This document shows positions 33,705-44,809 of a DNA stretch of 64,000 nucleotides, piece after piece. Location of the stretch: assembly GCA_030220185.1 (NCBI GenBank), contig JASPKZ010000424.1, positions 532,001 to 596,000 of the forward strand, written 5' to 3'. The stretch's first letter is position 1. Each line of letters starts with the position of its first letter. Both the position numbers and the translations under genes were made by a program. Source of the stretch: Diploptera punctata (Eukaryota; Arthropoda; Insecta; Blattodea; Blaberidae). Under the pieces are notes generated by a model that was not told the origin of the DNA, searched no databases, and was given only the letters and a program-made list of their open reading frames with translations.

Positions 33705-34310
33705 TCTAAAACTTGGTGATTTTCTATTATATCCTGTGTACTTTCAAATGGCGTCTCAGGCGTTTTACACGTTACAAATGTTCGTACCGTTCCCTTGTGA
33801 GGATGTTGCGCTACAAAACTGTTTGTCTTCATATTTTAACGTAGTTTTATTTTATATCCCATGGTTCAAGTTCATATCCTTGTTTGTTGCAGACTGATGA
33901 AGACTTGATAAGTTCAGGTGCCAATAGCAGTGCCACTGCATAAATGTAAGACTTGGTAGGTTCAGTAGCACCGCTACTCCAGAAATGGATCCTCATCCTG
34001 CTTATACCTCTTCCAGCTGTAATGTAAACATTGGCGCTGGATTTTAGCGTCTTGCAGTTAAAAACGGCAGATATTTTTTTTTGGGCATGGCCTTTCTACA
34101 CCATATGCTTCCCTGTAACAAATTTAACTCTTGTACCATGGAGATTTTCAACAAACACGGCCTTGCAGTTTAAAATGGCAGAACTAAATATTTCATTTTT
34201 TATTAATAACACTAAAGCTCAACAATAGCTACTAAAAAAAATCGATTGGCAAACTGAGGAGAAAATGGTCCTTAACTGTTTTGTCTTAACCTATTTGTAT
34301 ATACAGGGCT
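33705..34310. other. Non-coding DNA
   Basis: No gene or element boundary was recognised. A phrase 'gcaccgctactccagaaatg' near 33968 echoes 'gcagtgccactgcataaatg' near 33925. Confidence 0.5.
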
Positions 34311-34313
34311 ATT

Positions 34314-34859
34314 CAGAAAGAAGAAACAGATTTCAACATATATTTATTTTAAAGTACAAAAAAATAGAAACACAATTGTAACGTTCCTGGAAAGAGAAAA
34401 GTTCAAATTTCACTATTTCATGCATTCAATATGAGCACCATGGGTAACACGACAAATATCAAAACGGTGCCACGCACGAATCAGCTGGTCTCTAGTTATC
34501 TAATTCACAGCTTTAACAATTCGATGTCGCAGATTTTCAAGAGTGTCAGGCACGGGGAGGGGATAAAAACATGGTCTTTCACGTATTCCCACAGATAAAA
34601 ATCACACGGGGTAAATCTGGTGACCTGGGAGGCCACCGGCGATGAAGTTGATTTTCTGCTCCTCCTCTTCCAATCCAACGTCCTATTGTGTCGCCATTTT
34701 GATATAAACAATCTACATGACAAACAACAGCGGCAATGTGGCTGTGATCGGAACTTCAAACTTTTCTCTTTCCAGAAACGTTGGAATTGTGTTTCTATTG
34801 TTTTGTAGTTTAGAAGAAATAAATATTTGAAGTCTGTTCCTTCTTTCTGAATAGCCCTT
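34314..34859 (-). mobile_element. Internally deleted Tc1/mariner element, 0.55 kb
   Basis: The left end CAGGGCTATTCAGAAAGAAG and the reversed right end AAGGGCTATTCAGAAAGAAG are inverted repeats. TA precedes the left end, but the right-hand TA is mutated. Inside, the minus strand keeps only the C-terminal transposase block: RFTPCDFYLWEYVKDHVFI (about 34565-34620), which corresponds to LTPCDFFMWG of the element at 61631. It is a deletion derivative of the same group. Confidence 0.8.
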
Positions 34860-34869
34860 AATATAGACA

Positions 34870-35465
34870 ATAGTAATATTGTCCATAAACACAATTTAAC
34901 TAGTTTTATGGAGAACACAGATTTGTATGAGGGTTACATATTCCTTATTATTCTTGACCCTAGATTTGGGAATGTATTCTATAAGATACAATGATTTTAA
35001 TTTATTTAATATTATAAACGGTAGAATGCAAGTGAGTAAACGCCACTTAAATAACAATATAAGAAATGTTTCATTACACATGATTTTGTTTCACTGCAGT
35101 ACGACACATTTATATAAATGACACGAGAGATTAGTGGCATAAGTGTTTTGCTTTATAATGTCAACGTTAAATTAAATGAAAGCTAATGGATGAAATAATT
35201 TGTTCGGGGAAACTGTAGAAACCATGAGAAAATTGTGAACCCACGTAGAGCGACCGGTTCGCGATTTTTTTAATAACGTCGTTAATTTTCATAATGCTTA
35301 TACGTTAACAGGCTTCGTTACATAAATACATTTGTATATATAGGGAAATATATTAATTAAAGGTAACAGCTCATATATATAGAAAACGAATAACGACTGT
35401 AACGTCTCATTACTTTGTTTACAAAACACAAGGCATAACAAGATTGTTTATTTCCACAACTAAAG
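34870..35465. other. AT-rich non-coding DNA
   Basis: No gene, repeat or element end was recognised. Confidence 0.5.
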
Positions 35466-35496
35466 CAAAACGTAGTAGTAGTAGTAGTCTCGTCGT

Positions 35497-36300
35497 CTAA
35501 TGCCCATTAGCATGGATGCGTTCCATTTGCTTTCTTGCTTCCCAATAGAGTCCTGCCAGAGTTCTTGTAGGTGACATCTTCAGAGCCTCACAGCTAGCAA
35601 GATGATCTTTGTTCATGGTAGTGTTATTGTCTTGGCACAGGATACAATTTGGATAGTTGAAGATTCCAATTTTATGGAGGTGTGCTGCCAGGTAGTCATG
35701 GCCTGTTAACAGTCTGAATGTTGCTACTGCTTCATGTCTTGGTTGTTCAGGTATTAAGTTTTTATTCTGCGAGATAGCTGCCCATGGTTTCTCATTACTT
35801 TGTGATTTGAAGTGCGCCATCAGTTCTTTCTGGAAGTTTCTTTTAATTTTAATTTTTGCAGAATGGTAGGGCAGGGATTGATATGTTTTCTGTAAAATTT
35901 TGGTGCCCTTTTTTGCTAAAAGATCCGCCATTTCATTTCCATGTACCCCGCAATGAGAGGGGATCCACCATTGGAGCTGGATAATTTTAGTTTGTTTGGT
36001 CAGTAATCTTATGATCTCTTTTTTATTTCCAACACTTTTCTGGAGATTGGAGAGTTATATGTTGTTATAGCTTGTATAGCTGATGTTGAATCACTTAGTA
36101 CAACTGCTCTCTGAAATGTATTTATTCTGTAGAGGAGTTGTGTTAGTGCTAACTCTATTGCCTGAATTTCTCCATCGAAGTGTGTGTAATTTTTCCCTAC
36201 TGCAACATAGAAGCTAAACAGTTTTGAGTAAATTCCAGCTCCAGCTCCGTTTTCTATTTCCATTCTGAATCCATATGTATAGATATGGTTCAGGATATAG
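35497..36300 (-). pseudogene. LINE RNase H domain and C terminus
   Basis: The upstream ORF (36009-36263) reads GAGAGIYSKL, YTHFDGEIQAIELALTQLL (catalytic Glu) and VVLSDSTSAIQAI (catalytic Asp). The downstream ORF starts with MADLLAKKGTK (last Asp) and ends at 35497. The first RNase H Asp, expected in TDGS, is Tyr in TYGF, so the domain is inactive. Its tail has CILCQDNNTTMNKDHLASC, a C-x2-C-x9-H-x3-C zinc motif. RNase H after the reverse transcriptase places the LINE in the I/LOA/R1 part of the superclade. Confidence 0.85.
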
Positions 36301-36891
36301 ACTGTGAATGGTTTCCGATGTGATTTGTTTTAGTTAATCTGGGGTCATTTCACTTTTTAAAACATGTTTGATTAAATTTGTGTTAAAAGCAATATCTATA
36401 CCTTCCAGAGGTGATACTGGTAAGAGAAGTTTTTCTGGATTTTGATTTGGGTTATACTATTTTTGTAGTTTGATTGCTTTCTGTATGAAGCCATATTGAG
36501 TTTTGAGTTTACCCAGTACTTATCATGTGGAAATCTTATTAATGTTTCATATTGTATTAAGGCCTGTTTGTGAATCTGATGGTTTATTGGATTATTTTCA
36601 GTAAGTATCTGTATTGCTGTTATGGGTGTAGATTTAGCTGCACCTGTTTGTTTAGGGTATTATTATTACAGGTGATCAAGGCTTCACTTCCGTATAGTAA
36701 TATAGGTTTTATGTATGTCTTGTATGTATTATTTAATAAGGACCTGGAACATCCCCATTTTGTTCTTGCTAATCTCTTTAAAATGTTGCATCGTTTGTTC
36801 ACCTTTTCTGTTGTAGTTTTAACATGATATTCCCATTTCATTTTTGTATCAAATTGTATACCTAGATATTTAACATAATCTTGATTATGTA

Positions 36892-38539
36892 GGGGAGAGT
36901 CGGATGGTAACGGACATCGGCTGGTATCGGACGGTCATAGTTTCTCAAAATGTAAACATGTGACACCACCTCCTTGGTGACTAAAAGATGCCTTTGTATG
37001 TTAGAAGGACGTGTTTTGTTCACACAGTCTACAGGAAGCTTTGTTTGTGAATAGTTGTGATTTTTGTTTTTTGTGTGTGTTTCGACTGGCACGGAGTTAT
37101 ATTTAACAAAGAACTACAGCTAAACGAGTAAGTAAGCATTGATTTTATATTCACTACTACGTAGAATCAGTGTATATTAATCTAATCATCTATAGGTTTA
37201 TACTATTTCTGTTTTCAAAAGTTTTCTTTTTAATTAACATTTTTCACTACCGCGTCATTCGGGTGGTATCGGACGCACTTCTCTCGGGTGGTATCGGACA
37301 GCCCTGACTATTTTGTTATTGATACTGATGGGACTTCCTTTGTGTTAGGTAAATATGGGTAAAATCCGAGGCAACTGGGATGAATCCAACATGGTACTAG
37401 CTGTACAACATGTCAGGAGCAAGAAAATGTCTATTAGAGAGGCTAGCCACTTGACAGGGCGGTGATGAAGCCCTTCAAAGATGCATATGATAATGCATGC
37501 GTGTCTTGGATGAGATTTTATCCGAAATTGAAAATAGGTCTCAAAGATATTGCAGGCCTTGTTAACCAAGCATTTATTAAGATCTGTCGCATGGATCTTG
37601 CCAAATCTGCTTTCGAGTGTACTGGGATATGTCCTTTCAATCCCAATATCTTCAATGATAAGGATTTTGATCCATCTGTAACCGAACCTCAGTCTTTAAT
37701 TCAAGATCCCACACCTTCTCTTCCTCAAGCCACACTTGAACTCCTGATCAAGTCCGTCAATCAATTTCTCCACTTCCTTCTCAAGCTGAATTCTCTGCAT
37801 CATCCACTGAGCCAGAGATTCATTCACCCCTTACAGTCAAAGCAGATTCAATCAACGACAGGCCCTCTACGTCAAAGACATTACTAGAGAAGATCTCACC
37901 CCTGCCTAGCAGTGCAAGAGAAAAATTAAATACCAGAAAAAGACGTCGGCAACAGAGCGAAATTTTGACTTCAACTCCATTTAAGGAGCAACAGGAGGAA
38001 AAGCGAGCCCGCCTGTCTGATAAAGGTGGCATAAAGAAGGGGAAATCTTTGAACAAAAAAGGAAAATACTGCTAGAAAGACCTTAAAATTCGATAAAAAT
38101 ACTGAAGACGACGCAAAGACTGACTGCATAATTTGTGGAGAGAACTTCGATGAAGATTGGATTCAGTGCAGTGTTTGTAATGGCTGGGCTCATGAAAATT
38201 GTGCAAATCTTGAAGGGGAGGCTTTATTTTATAAGTGTGATACGTGTAGATGTGTTAAATATAAGTAAATATGTGTTGTAAATAGTTATACTTAAGATTC
38301 TGTTCAAAATATTGACTGTCCGATACCACCCTCCAGTTTTCAGATATACAAATAAATAACAATTATTTAAATTGGATATAATGTTCATTGTATTTTTTAA
38401 AAAATTGCATAATGTTTAAAACGGGGGTTTAGAATGTGATCAAATATACATATTAACTACAATACAAAATTATTTACTGATTCCCAGGAAAAGTTAGGGC
38501 CAAATGATCTTATATGTCCGATACCATCCGACTCTCCCC
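36892..38539 (+). mobile_element. pogo-like element 2, nested in the LINE
   Basis: The left end GGGGAGAGTCGGATGGTAAC and the reversed right end GGGGAGAGTCGGATGGTATC are inverted repeats, and TA lies on each side (36890-36891 and 38540-38541). The size is 1648 bp. The TIR motif GGTATCGGAC recurs at about 36922, 37264 and 37290, and inverted at about 38318 and 38516. Removing the element and one TA restores the LINE reading frame. Confidence 0.92.
37355..38268 (+). pseudogene. pogo transposase 2: HTH and PHD-like finger, DDE core deleted
   Basis: MGKIRGNWDESNMVLAVQHV with KKMSIREASHLTG is the N-terminal helix-turn-helix. It is followed directly by DNACVSWMRFYPKLKIGLKD and FECTGICPFNPNIFNDKDF, which in intact relatives come after the catalytic domain. 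A basic linker follows, then the finger CIICGENFDEDWIQCSVCNG with WAHENCA and CDTC (about 38130-38250). The DDE triad is missing altogether. Frames change at least twice. Confidence 0.85.
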
Positions 38540-38688
38540 TATGTTTTGACCATTGATTTGGAGGCAGAGCTCTGGTAGTGTATGTGCTAATGAAAATAAC
38601 TTATAACAGGTTTTGTTAGTATTAATTTTCATGCAGTTATCCCTGCACCACTGTTCCAGTGAGGCAATGGCTTTATTTATTTGTGGGG

Positions 38689-39500
38689 TTAGTTTATGTT
38701 GTAGATTTTAGGTGTGGTTGTCCAAATTGTTAAGTCATCAGCATAGAGTGTACAATTAATGTTTTCATTTTTACTTAACTCTAATGATAAGTCATTTATC
38801 ATAATATTAAATAGTGTTGGGCAAAGTAATGAGCTTTGAGGGAGGTCTATTTTTGTTTGTTTATATTTTGATATTACATTACCATATTTTGTTGTGCAGA
38901 ATCTTCGATTTATAAAGCTGTAGATCCATTTTAGCATGTTACTATTAATATTTAGTTTCATGATTTTGTCCATAATTTTTAGTTTCCAAACTAATCCAAA
39001 AGCATCTCCAAAATCCATGAAGACTGCTGCAACTGTTTTATGTACATCTAATGAGTCTTTGATTTCTTGACTTAGTTTTAGGGCCTGTTCTGTTGTGGAG
39101 TGGTGTTTTCGAAATCCAGCTTGGGCTGGTGATATTAAATTATTTTTTTCTAAGTACCATGTATGTCTTGCTTGAACCATTTGTTCCACTGTTTTAGACA
39201 ATGTGCTTTTTAGTGAGATTGGGCGGTAGCCAGATATATTGTCAGCAGGTTTATTTGCTTTCAAAATCGGGATTATAATAGCTTTTTTCCATGTTGAGGG
39301 TACATTTGTGTTCCAAATTTGATTAATAAGATTAAGGCAGATGGTCAGTGCCTTAGGTCCTAAATGTTTAAGAAATTCTGCAAAGATATGATCAAGTCCT
39401 GGTTGTTTTTGTTTTTTTAATTTAGTTACAGAATGCTTCAATTCTTGTATAGTGAAATCAGTGTTGAATATGCTATCCTTGTTTATACTTTTGCGAAAGG
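38689..39500 (-). pseudogene. LINE reverse transcriptase
   Basis: The 250-codon ORF contains LKKQKQPGLDHIFAEFLKHL, KAIIIPILKANKPADN, YRPISLKSTLSKTVEQM, AVFMDFGDAFGLVW (motif A Asp kept) and CTLYADDLTIWT (motif C YADD kept). The usual QGSVLSPTLFNI is QSSLLCPTLFNI. Upstream of the ATG the frame continues to about 39500 (KSINKDSIFNTDFTIQELKH). It is unusually intact for this window, although the surrounding element is broken. Confidence 0.88.
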
Positions 39501-39505
39501 GCTTT

Positions 39506-41345
39506 TGTTATTAACGGGGGGAGACCCCGCAATTCCTTCAATAATTTGATTGATTGCGGGAACCAACCTGGACACAAGCCTAGAGTCCTATCTCTCTCCT
39601 TCAGGTGGTGCAGCTGTTAGTAGTCATGTATATATTCATGATGAACCGAAGAGAAGGGCCACTCACCAAATGCACTGGTCAGCATGGTGAGGCATTCGAC
39701 CGAACTGATATTTCTTCCCCTTCCTATATCAGTTCTCTCTTCCAATATTCCTATCTAGCCTCCCTTGGCTAAACTCTTGTTTTCTTCAGACCCTAATGGT
39801 ATTAGAGCACTCGAGGCCTTAGGGTTCTTTTCAATCTCTGTCCTATCACTATTCTTAAAAATATAAAGCAAAGTTGTTCGCGTCCGTAGAACTCCTTAAT
39901 CTACACGTGCCTCTGGGTGGTGCAAAATGAACAGTACATAAACATAAGCTCTATAATTACATCATGGTATCGCTTCTATCTGTAAATAATTCCGGAGGTA
40001 AAAATGTCCCCCCTCGGATCTCCGGTCGGGGACCAGAAGAAGCACAAATAAAGAAATTAGAGTCCTACAGTGGAATGCAGGAGGCATATTACAAGCCAAG
40101 GAAACTGAGCTAATTAAAGTATTAAGTGAATCAACAATAGACATATTCTGTGTTGTAGAAGCCAATATATCTCAAGAAAACCTAAAATACTACGAAATAA
40201 AAAATTATATACTTAATTAATATCCTCCCTAAACATCGCCAAATTGCTAGCGGCATCTTAATAGGGATCCATAAAGATATAAAACATCAAGTTAAAATTC
40301 ATAAAGAGATGAACGATGAAGACAAACACAAACTAGTCAAAACTGATTTATGGAAATATAATACTCATCACAAGATCTTATGTATATATAATCCACCAGG
40401 CAATAAACCAAACCTAGGGCCAATAGATATCACAGACAAAACTCTGTTTGTTGGGGATTTTAATGCCCACTTTAAAGATGTTGGCTACACAGATACCAAT
40501 GCAGCTGGGAAGACCATAGAAGATTTTATTGTTACAAACACCATAGACCTAATATATAAAAAAGATGACCCACCAACATATATGCATTACAATGGAAATA
40601 CAACAAACCCTGATTTAACTCTTGCATCTTCAGACATATCACACTTAGTAACAAGAGAAGTTTTGAACAACGCAGGAACAAATCACAGGATGATCTTATC
40701 CACTATTACTATAAAAAATAAACTCAAGCCCCTATTAAACAAACCAAAATGTTGCTGGAACTTCAAAAAAGCAAACTGGATCGGATTTAAAAAAACAAAT
40801 TGAAAATGACCTTCCAAATATAACATTCAACTTCAAAGAAACAGCTCCTGACAAAAACTGTAAAAAATTCTGTGATATAGTTTTGAAAACAGCAAAAAAA
40901 TACATCCCTAGAGGAAAACTATATAACTATAAACCATTTTGGACAAAAAGACTTATGGAACTAAAAAAAGAAAGAGATAATGCAAGGAAAATAGCCGAAC
41001 AAACAAAGCAAACAACAGATGTACAAGTTTGGAGAAAAAAAGCAGCCCAAATGAAAAAAATACATATTATCTTCGAAAAAACAATGCTTCCAGAAATTTG
41101 TTGAAAATCTGGACTACAGAAACAATAGCACAAAAGTACATAATTACATATCAACCCTAAACAACAATAGAAGAATGCAAAATAGAGAACCATTGAAATT
41201 ATTTAACAAAACCCTAACTGATGACCATAAAATTAGTGAAGCCTTCACCAAACATTTTGCTAAAAAGAATAGTAAAACTAAGACACACAAAAAAGAAGAA
41301 AAACAAATTAAACAGAACCTAAAACTAAAGCAAAACGTGTCTGAT
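39506..41345 (+). mobile_element. Same LINE type: 5' UTR and AP endonuclease, opposite strand
   Basis: The region begins with 'ggggggagaccccgcaattc', a leader with a CCCGCAAT/ATTGCGGG stem. The AP endonuclease follows: VLQWNAGGILQAKETE (about 40063), DIFCVVEANIS, the ORF from 40309 with TLFVGDFNAHFKDVG, NPDLTLASSDIS and GTNHRMIL, and then the linker before the reverse transcriptase, up to KQIKQNLKLKQNVSD at about 41340. The text would connect to the reverse transcriptase that starts on the other strand at about 39500. Several frameshifts are present. Confidence 0.82.
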
Positions 41346-41381
41346 TAATTTTAATTAAGTCGAGTTAATATGTAATTTCAA

Positions 41382-41780
41382 TATACAGGTAAGTCTTGGA
41401 GTGTTGCATCGCTTCATACGGTTTCTAGCAGGGGCAGTTGTGGTCTAGCGGAGGGAGCTCCCGTTGACCAGGACTTTTTTATGTGATATTACGGCGTAAA
41501 TGAAGCACACTGAATTTGTTTAAAATTTCACTACCACTTTCTATTTCTTTCCACAATTATCAGTAAACGTTTGTTCACATTATACAGGTAAGTCTTGGAG
41601 TGTTGCATCGCTTCATACGGTTTCTAGCAGGGGCAGTTGTGGTCTAGCGGAGGGAGCTCCCGTTGACCAGGACTTTTTTATGTGATATTACGGCGTAAAT
41701 GAAGCACACTGAATTTGTTTAAAATTTCACTACCACTTTCTATTTCTTTCCACAATTATCAGTAAACGTTTGTTCACATT
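41382..41780. repeat. Near-perfect 199-bp tandem duplication
   Basis: Positions 41382-41580 and 41581-41779 are the same sequence, starting 'tatacaggtaagtcttggag' and ending 'gtttgttcacatt'. I see no difference between the copies. It contains 'gtggtctagcggagggagct', vaguely like a tRNA A-box region, but no B box. Confidence 0.95.
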
Positions 41781-41899
41781 AACAACTCACAATCTTCTTT
41801 TAATTTTTATTACAGTCACAACTATTTTTACAGTCACTGCTTTATAAGTTCGCCACAAGAAATAGCTTCGAGATATTTCGAAGCCTAGTATCCTCTGTC

Positions 41900-42360
41900 C
41901 TAGGATCTTTCTGGAAAGGGGGGGGTGGAAACCAGTAGAACCATCTGGTAAGACACTCCAGACACTTCTATTGGTTTATTATTTATTATTATTTTTACTC
42001 TCGAAAGTCCCTTTCCTGTCATTGCCATGGATTTGGTTTTATTTTCAGATATTTTCATGTTGTATTTTTCCAGGGTATTCTGCAATTTAAACACTGATCT
42101 CTGCAAATCATCTTCATTCTCTGCTAGAAGTACTTGATCATCTGCGAAGATTATTGTTTGTATTTGGTTTCCTCTACATATTTTTACTCCTGGGGGGTTT
42201 AGTTTTTTCCACTCCTGGACAATTTCAGTAATGGAGATAGTCCACATCCCTGTCTTAAACCTTGGTCAATTTCAAATTTATCTGTTATTTTCCCATGATC
42301 TAACCTTACTTTTATAAATGTGGTTTCATATAAACTTTTTATAGCATTTATTAAATTAAA
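41900..42360 (-). pseudogene. LINE reverse-transcriptase palm fragment
   Basis: Minus-strand frames give KSLYETTFIKVRLDHGK, DQGLRQGCGLSPLL (motif B), then after a small deletion QEWKKLNPPGVKICRGN and QTIIFADDQVLLAENEDDLQ, the FADD motif with both Asp residues. NKTKSMAMTGKG follows. The LFNIYI step between SPLL and the next text is lost. It differs from the LINE at 35-41 kb and is a separate fragment. Confidence 0.82.
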
Positions 42361-43090
42361 GTTTTTGTATTAAAAATGCAAATAGGACAACATTCTCCTA
42401 CGACTTTTCCTCGATTTAGGGGTTCTTTACTTTCACAAAAAATAAATATTATTTTCCTGTGATTTTTAAATATATTAAACAATTTACTCTTAACGCCCAA
42501 ACCGGGTCATTTCGACCCATGTGTATATAAGAGTTTAAAATTATACTGTTGGTATTCTTGAATGTTAATTACTATTTATTTTTCTGTTTACTCTTTCAAC
42601 AATGTCATTGATGCAAAAATTTGCCAACAATGAAAAAAATATTTGTTTTTCAATTATTGACAACTGTAAAGATGACACTCAACCTACCAATTAGCGTGTT
42701 TCTGATCATGTTGTGATGAAACTTATGGAGTCATATTTGACAAAAGGCAGAAACGTCACAACTGATAATTATTTCACATCCATGAACCTGGCTAAAAATC
42801 TGAAAGCAAAGTCAACAAGCATCGTTGGCACAGTAAATAGAATCAGGAGAGAGGTCACATCCACCATCAATCTCTGAAAGCTCCTCTGTATACTACCACC
42901 ATACTGAAGCATGATAATACGACCCTGAGTGTATATCAAGGGAAGAAAGCTAAAAATGTGTTGGTAATGAGCTGTCTGCACCCAACAGTAAATATTGGCA
43001 CCAATGAAAAGAAAATGCCTGAAACCGTAATTTTCTACAATGCAACCAAGTGTGGTGTGGATATTGTAGATAAAATGACCAGGCAATATA

Positions 43091-44415
43091 CAGGGTGGAC
43101 CGCTCGAATGGACCTAATTTCAATTGCTTGTTACTGGCAAACGGTTGAAGATAGAAACTTAAAACAACGTTCATAGTACAGAAAAACTCACCAAGTTTCG
43201 AATCCTGTCGGTAGATGGCACAAAGATACGTTTCTCGTTCTTAGATTTAATTGTTTGTGAAAATGGCGACTCCGCAGATGAAAGCTCAAGCTGTTTTGTG
43301 GTATGCGGAGTTTAAATCAATCATTAGAGTTCAAAGGGAGTTCCGGCGTGTGTTTAACCGTGATGCTCCAACTGCTAGAAGCATAAAGAAGTGGCGTGAT
43401 ACATTATTAGCTACAGGATCTGTGTTGAAGAAGCATGGTGGTGGTCGCAGAGCATCCGATGAAATGGTAGCAAATGTTCAAGCCGCATTTGAGCGAAGCC
43501 CCGGAAGTCATTAAGAAGAGCTTCGCGGGAACTTCAAATACCAAAATCGACATTACAACGGATTGTCCACAAACGCCTCAAACTGCACGCATATAAAGTG
43601 CAGTTAGTGCAACGTCTGGAGCCGAATGACATGCCGAAACGAGTGGAATTCGCCAATACGATGCTGGACCGTCTCGGCGCTGATCCTGACTTCATGACCA
43701 AGATTTTCTTCTCGGACGAAGCCACTTTCCATTTGTCAGGCAAGGTAAACCGGCATAATGTGCGGATCTGGGGATCGGAGAATCCTCACGCTATTCAAGA
43801 GCATGTTCGTGATAGTCCGAAGATGAATGTTTGGTGCAGTTTGTCACATAATAAGGTCATTGGACCGTTTTTCTTCGCCGAGAAAACTGTTCGTGGTACC
43901 ACATATCTTGACATGCTGGAGCAGTTCTTCTTTCCACAAATTGAACAACTGCAGCCTAACATCGTTTTCCAGCAAGATGGTGCTCCTCCCCACTGGTCCA
44001 ATGAAGTTCGTACGACTTTGGACAACATTTTCCCTGGCCGTTGGATTGGTAGGGGAGGACCAATCGCGTGGCCCCCGAGATCTCCCGATTTAACACCACT
44101 GGATTTCTTTCTCTGGGGCTATGTCAAAGATAAAGTTTACACCACCCCAGTCAAAGACCTTCGTGATCTTCGTGAGCGCATCATAGAGGCTATTGAGAAC
44201 ATTCCAGAAGACATACTCCAACGTACTTGGCAAGAAATTGTTCATCGCTTTGATATCGTCACAGTGACTGCTGGGGCTCATATAGAGATGTGGTGATCTG
44301 GATATCAAAACTTGGTGAGTTTTTCTGTAATATGAACGTTGTTTTAAGTTTCTATCTTCAACCGTTTGCCAGTAACAAGCAATTGAAATTAGGTCCATTC
44401 GAGCGGTCCACCCTG
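43091..44415 (+). mobile_element. D,D(41)D Tc1/mariner element, young copy with 108-bp TIRs
   Basis: The left end CAGGGTGGACCGCTCGAATG is matched in reverse at the right end. The inverted repeats run for about 108 bp with one difference that I can find (near 43177). TA is present on both sides (43089-43090 and 44416-44417), inside the piggyBac 3 gene. The length is 1325 bp. High arm identity and one single frameshift in the gene suggest that this is one of the youngest elements here. Confidence 0.95.
43251..44296 (+). pseudogene. D,D(41)D transposase with a single frameshift
   Basis: A likely start is MATPQMKAQAVLWYAEFKSI (ATG 43263). The HTH part runs to RRASDEMVANVQAAFERSP; a one-base shift near 43505 moves the frame, and the text continues LRRASRELQIPKSTLQRI to the stop at 44294-44296. 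Catalytic residues are FSDEATFH, FQQDGAPPH and LTPLDFFLWG. The second and third Asp are 41 residues apart, the spacing described for the rosa-like D,D41D group. Total length is about 344 residues. Otherwise the gene looks intact. Confidence 0.93.
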
Positions 44416-44809
44416 TACAGTAAAGGCCTCAAGCAGACGATGGTCTGTGCATACATTTTACAATATTCTGGACTTGGAAGTAATAAATGCAGTTGTAATA
44501 TATAGATCAGTCACTGGCAAAAAATTACAAGAAAGAAATACATTCAGCAACTTGCAGAATAACTTCGCCTCGAACACTTGAAACGTCAATCACATACGAC
44601 TCCGGACTAGGATCAACCAAAACGACGGAGGTGTGAAGTGAAACAGTTATGTAAAGACAAAAGAAGTAATTCCAAATGTTCTATTTGCAAGTAAATTGTG
44701 TGTGGTAAATGTACCAACAAATTTGAATACACGTGCGCCAATTGTGTTTGAGATTCTTGTGAAATGCATCATTGTTGTAAGAACGCTATTTTTTTAAGTT
44801 TGTAATGAA

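Larger units (their letters stand above)
35472..39505 (-). mobile_element. I/Jockey-superclade LINE, 3' half (interrupted by pogo 2)
   Basis: On the minus strand, from 39505 downward, come the reverse transcriptase, a C-terminal region, an RNase H domain and a tail ending in (tac)n at 35472-35488. The reading frame is split at 38540/36891 by the pogo-like element: the text before it ends INGQ and after it resumes YVKYLGIQFDTKMKWEY. The endonuclease part of the same kind of LINE lies on the opposite strand directly next to it, from 39506 upward. Confidence 0.85.
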
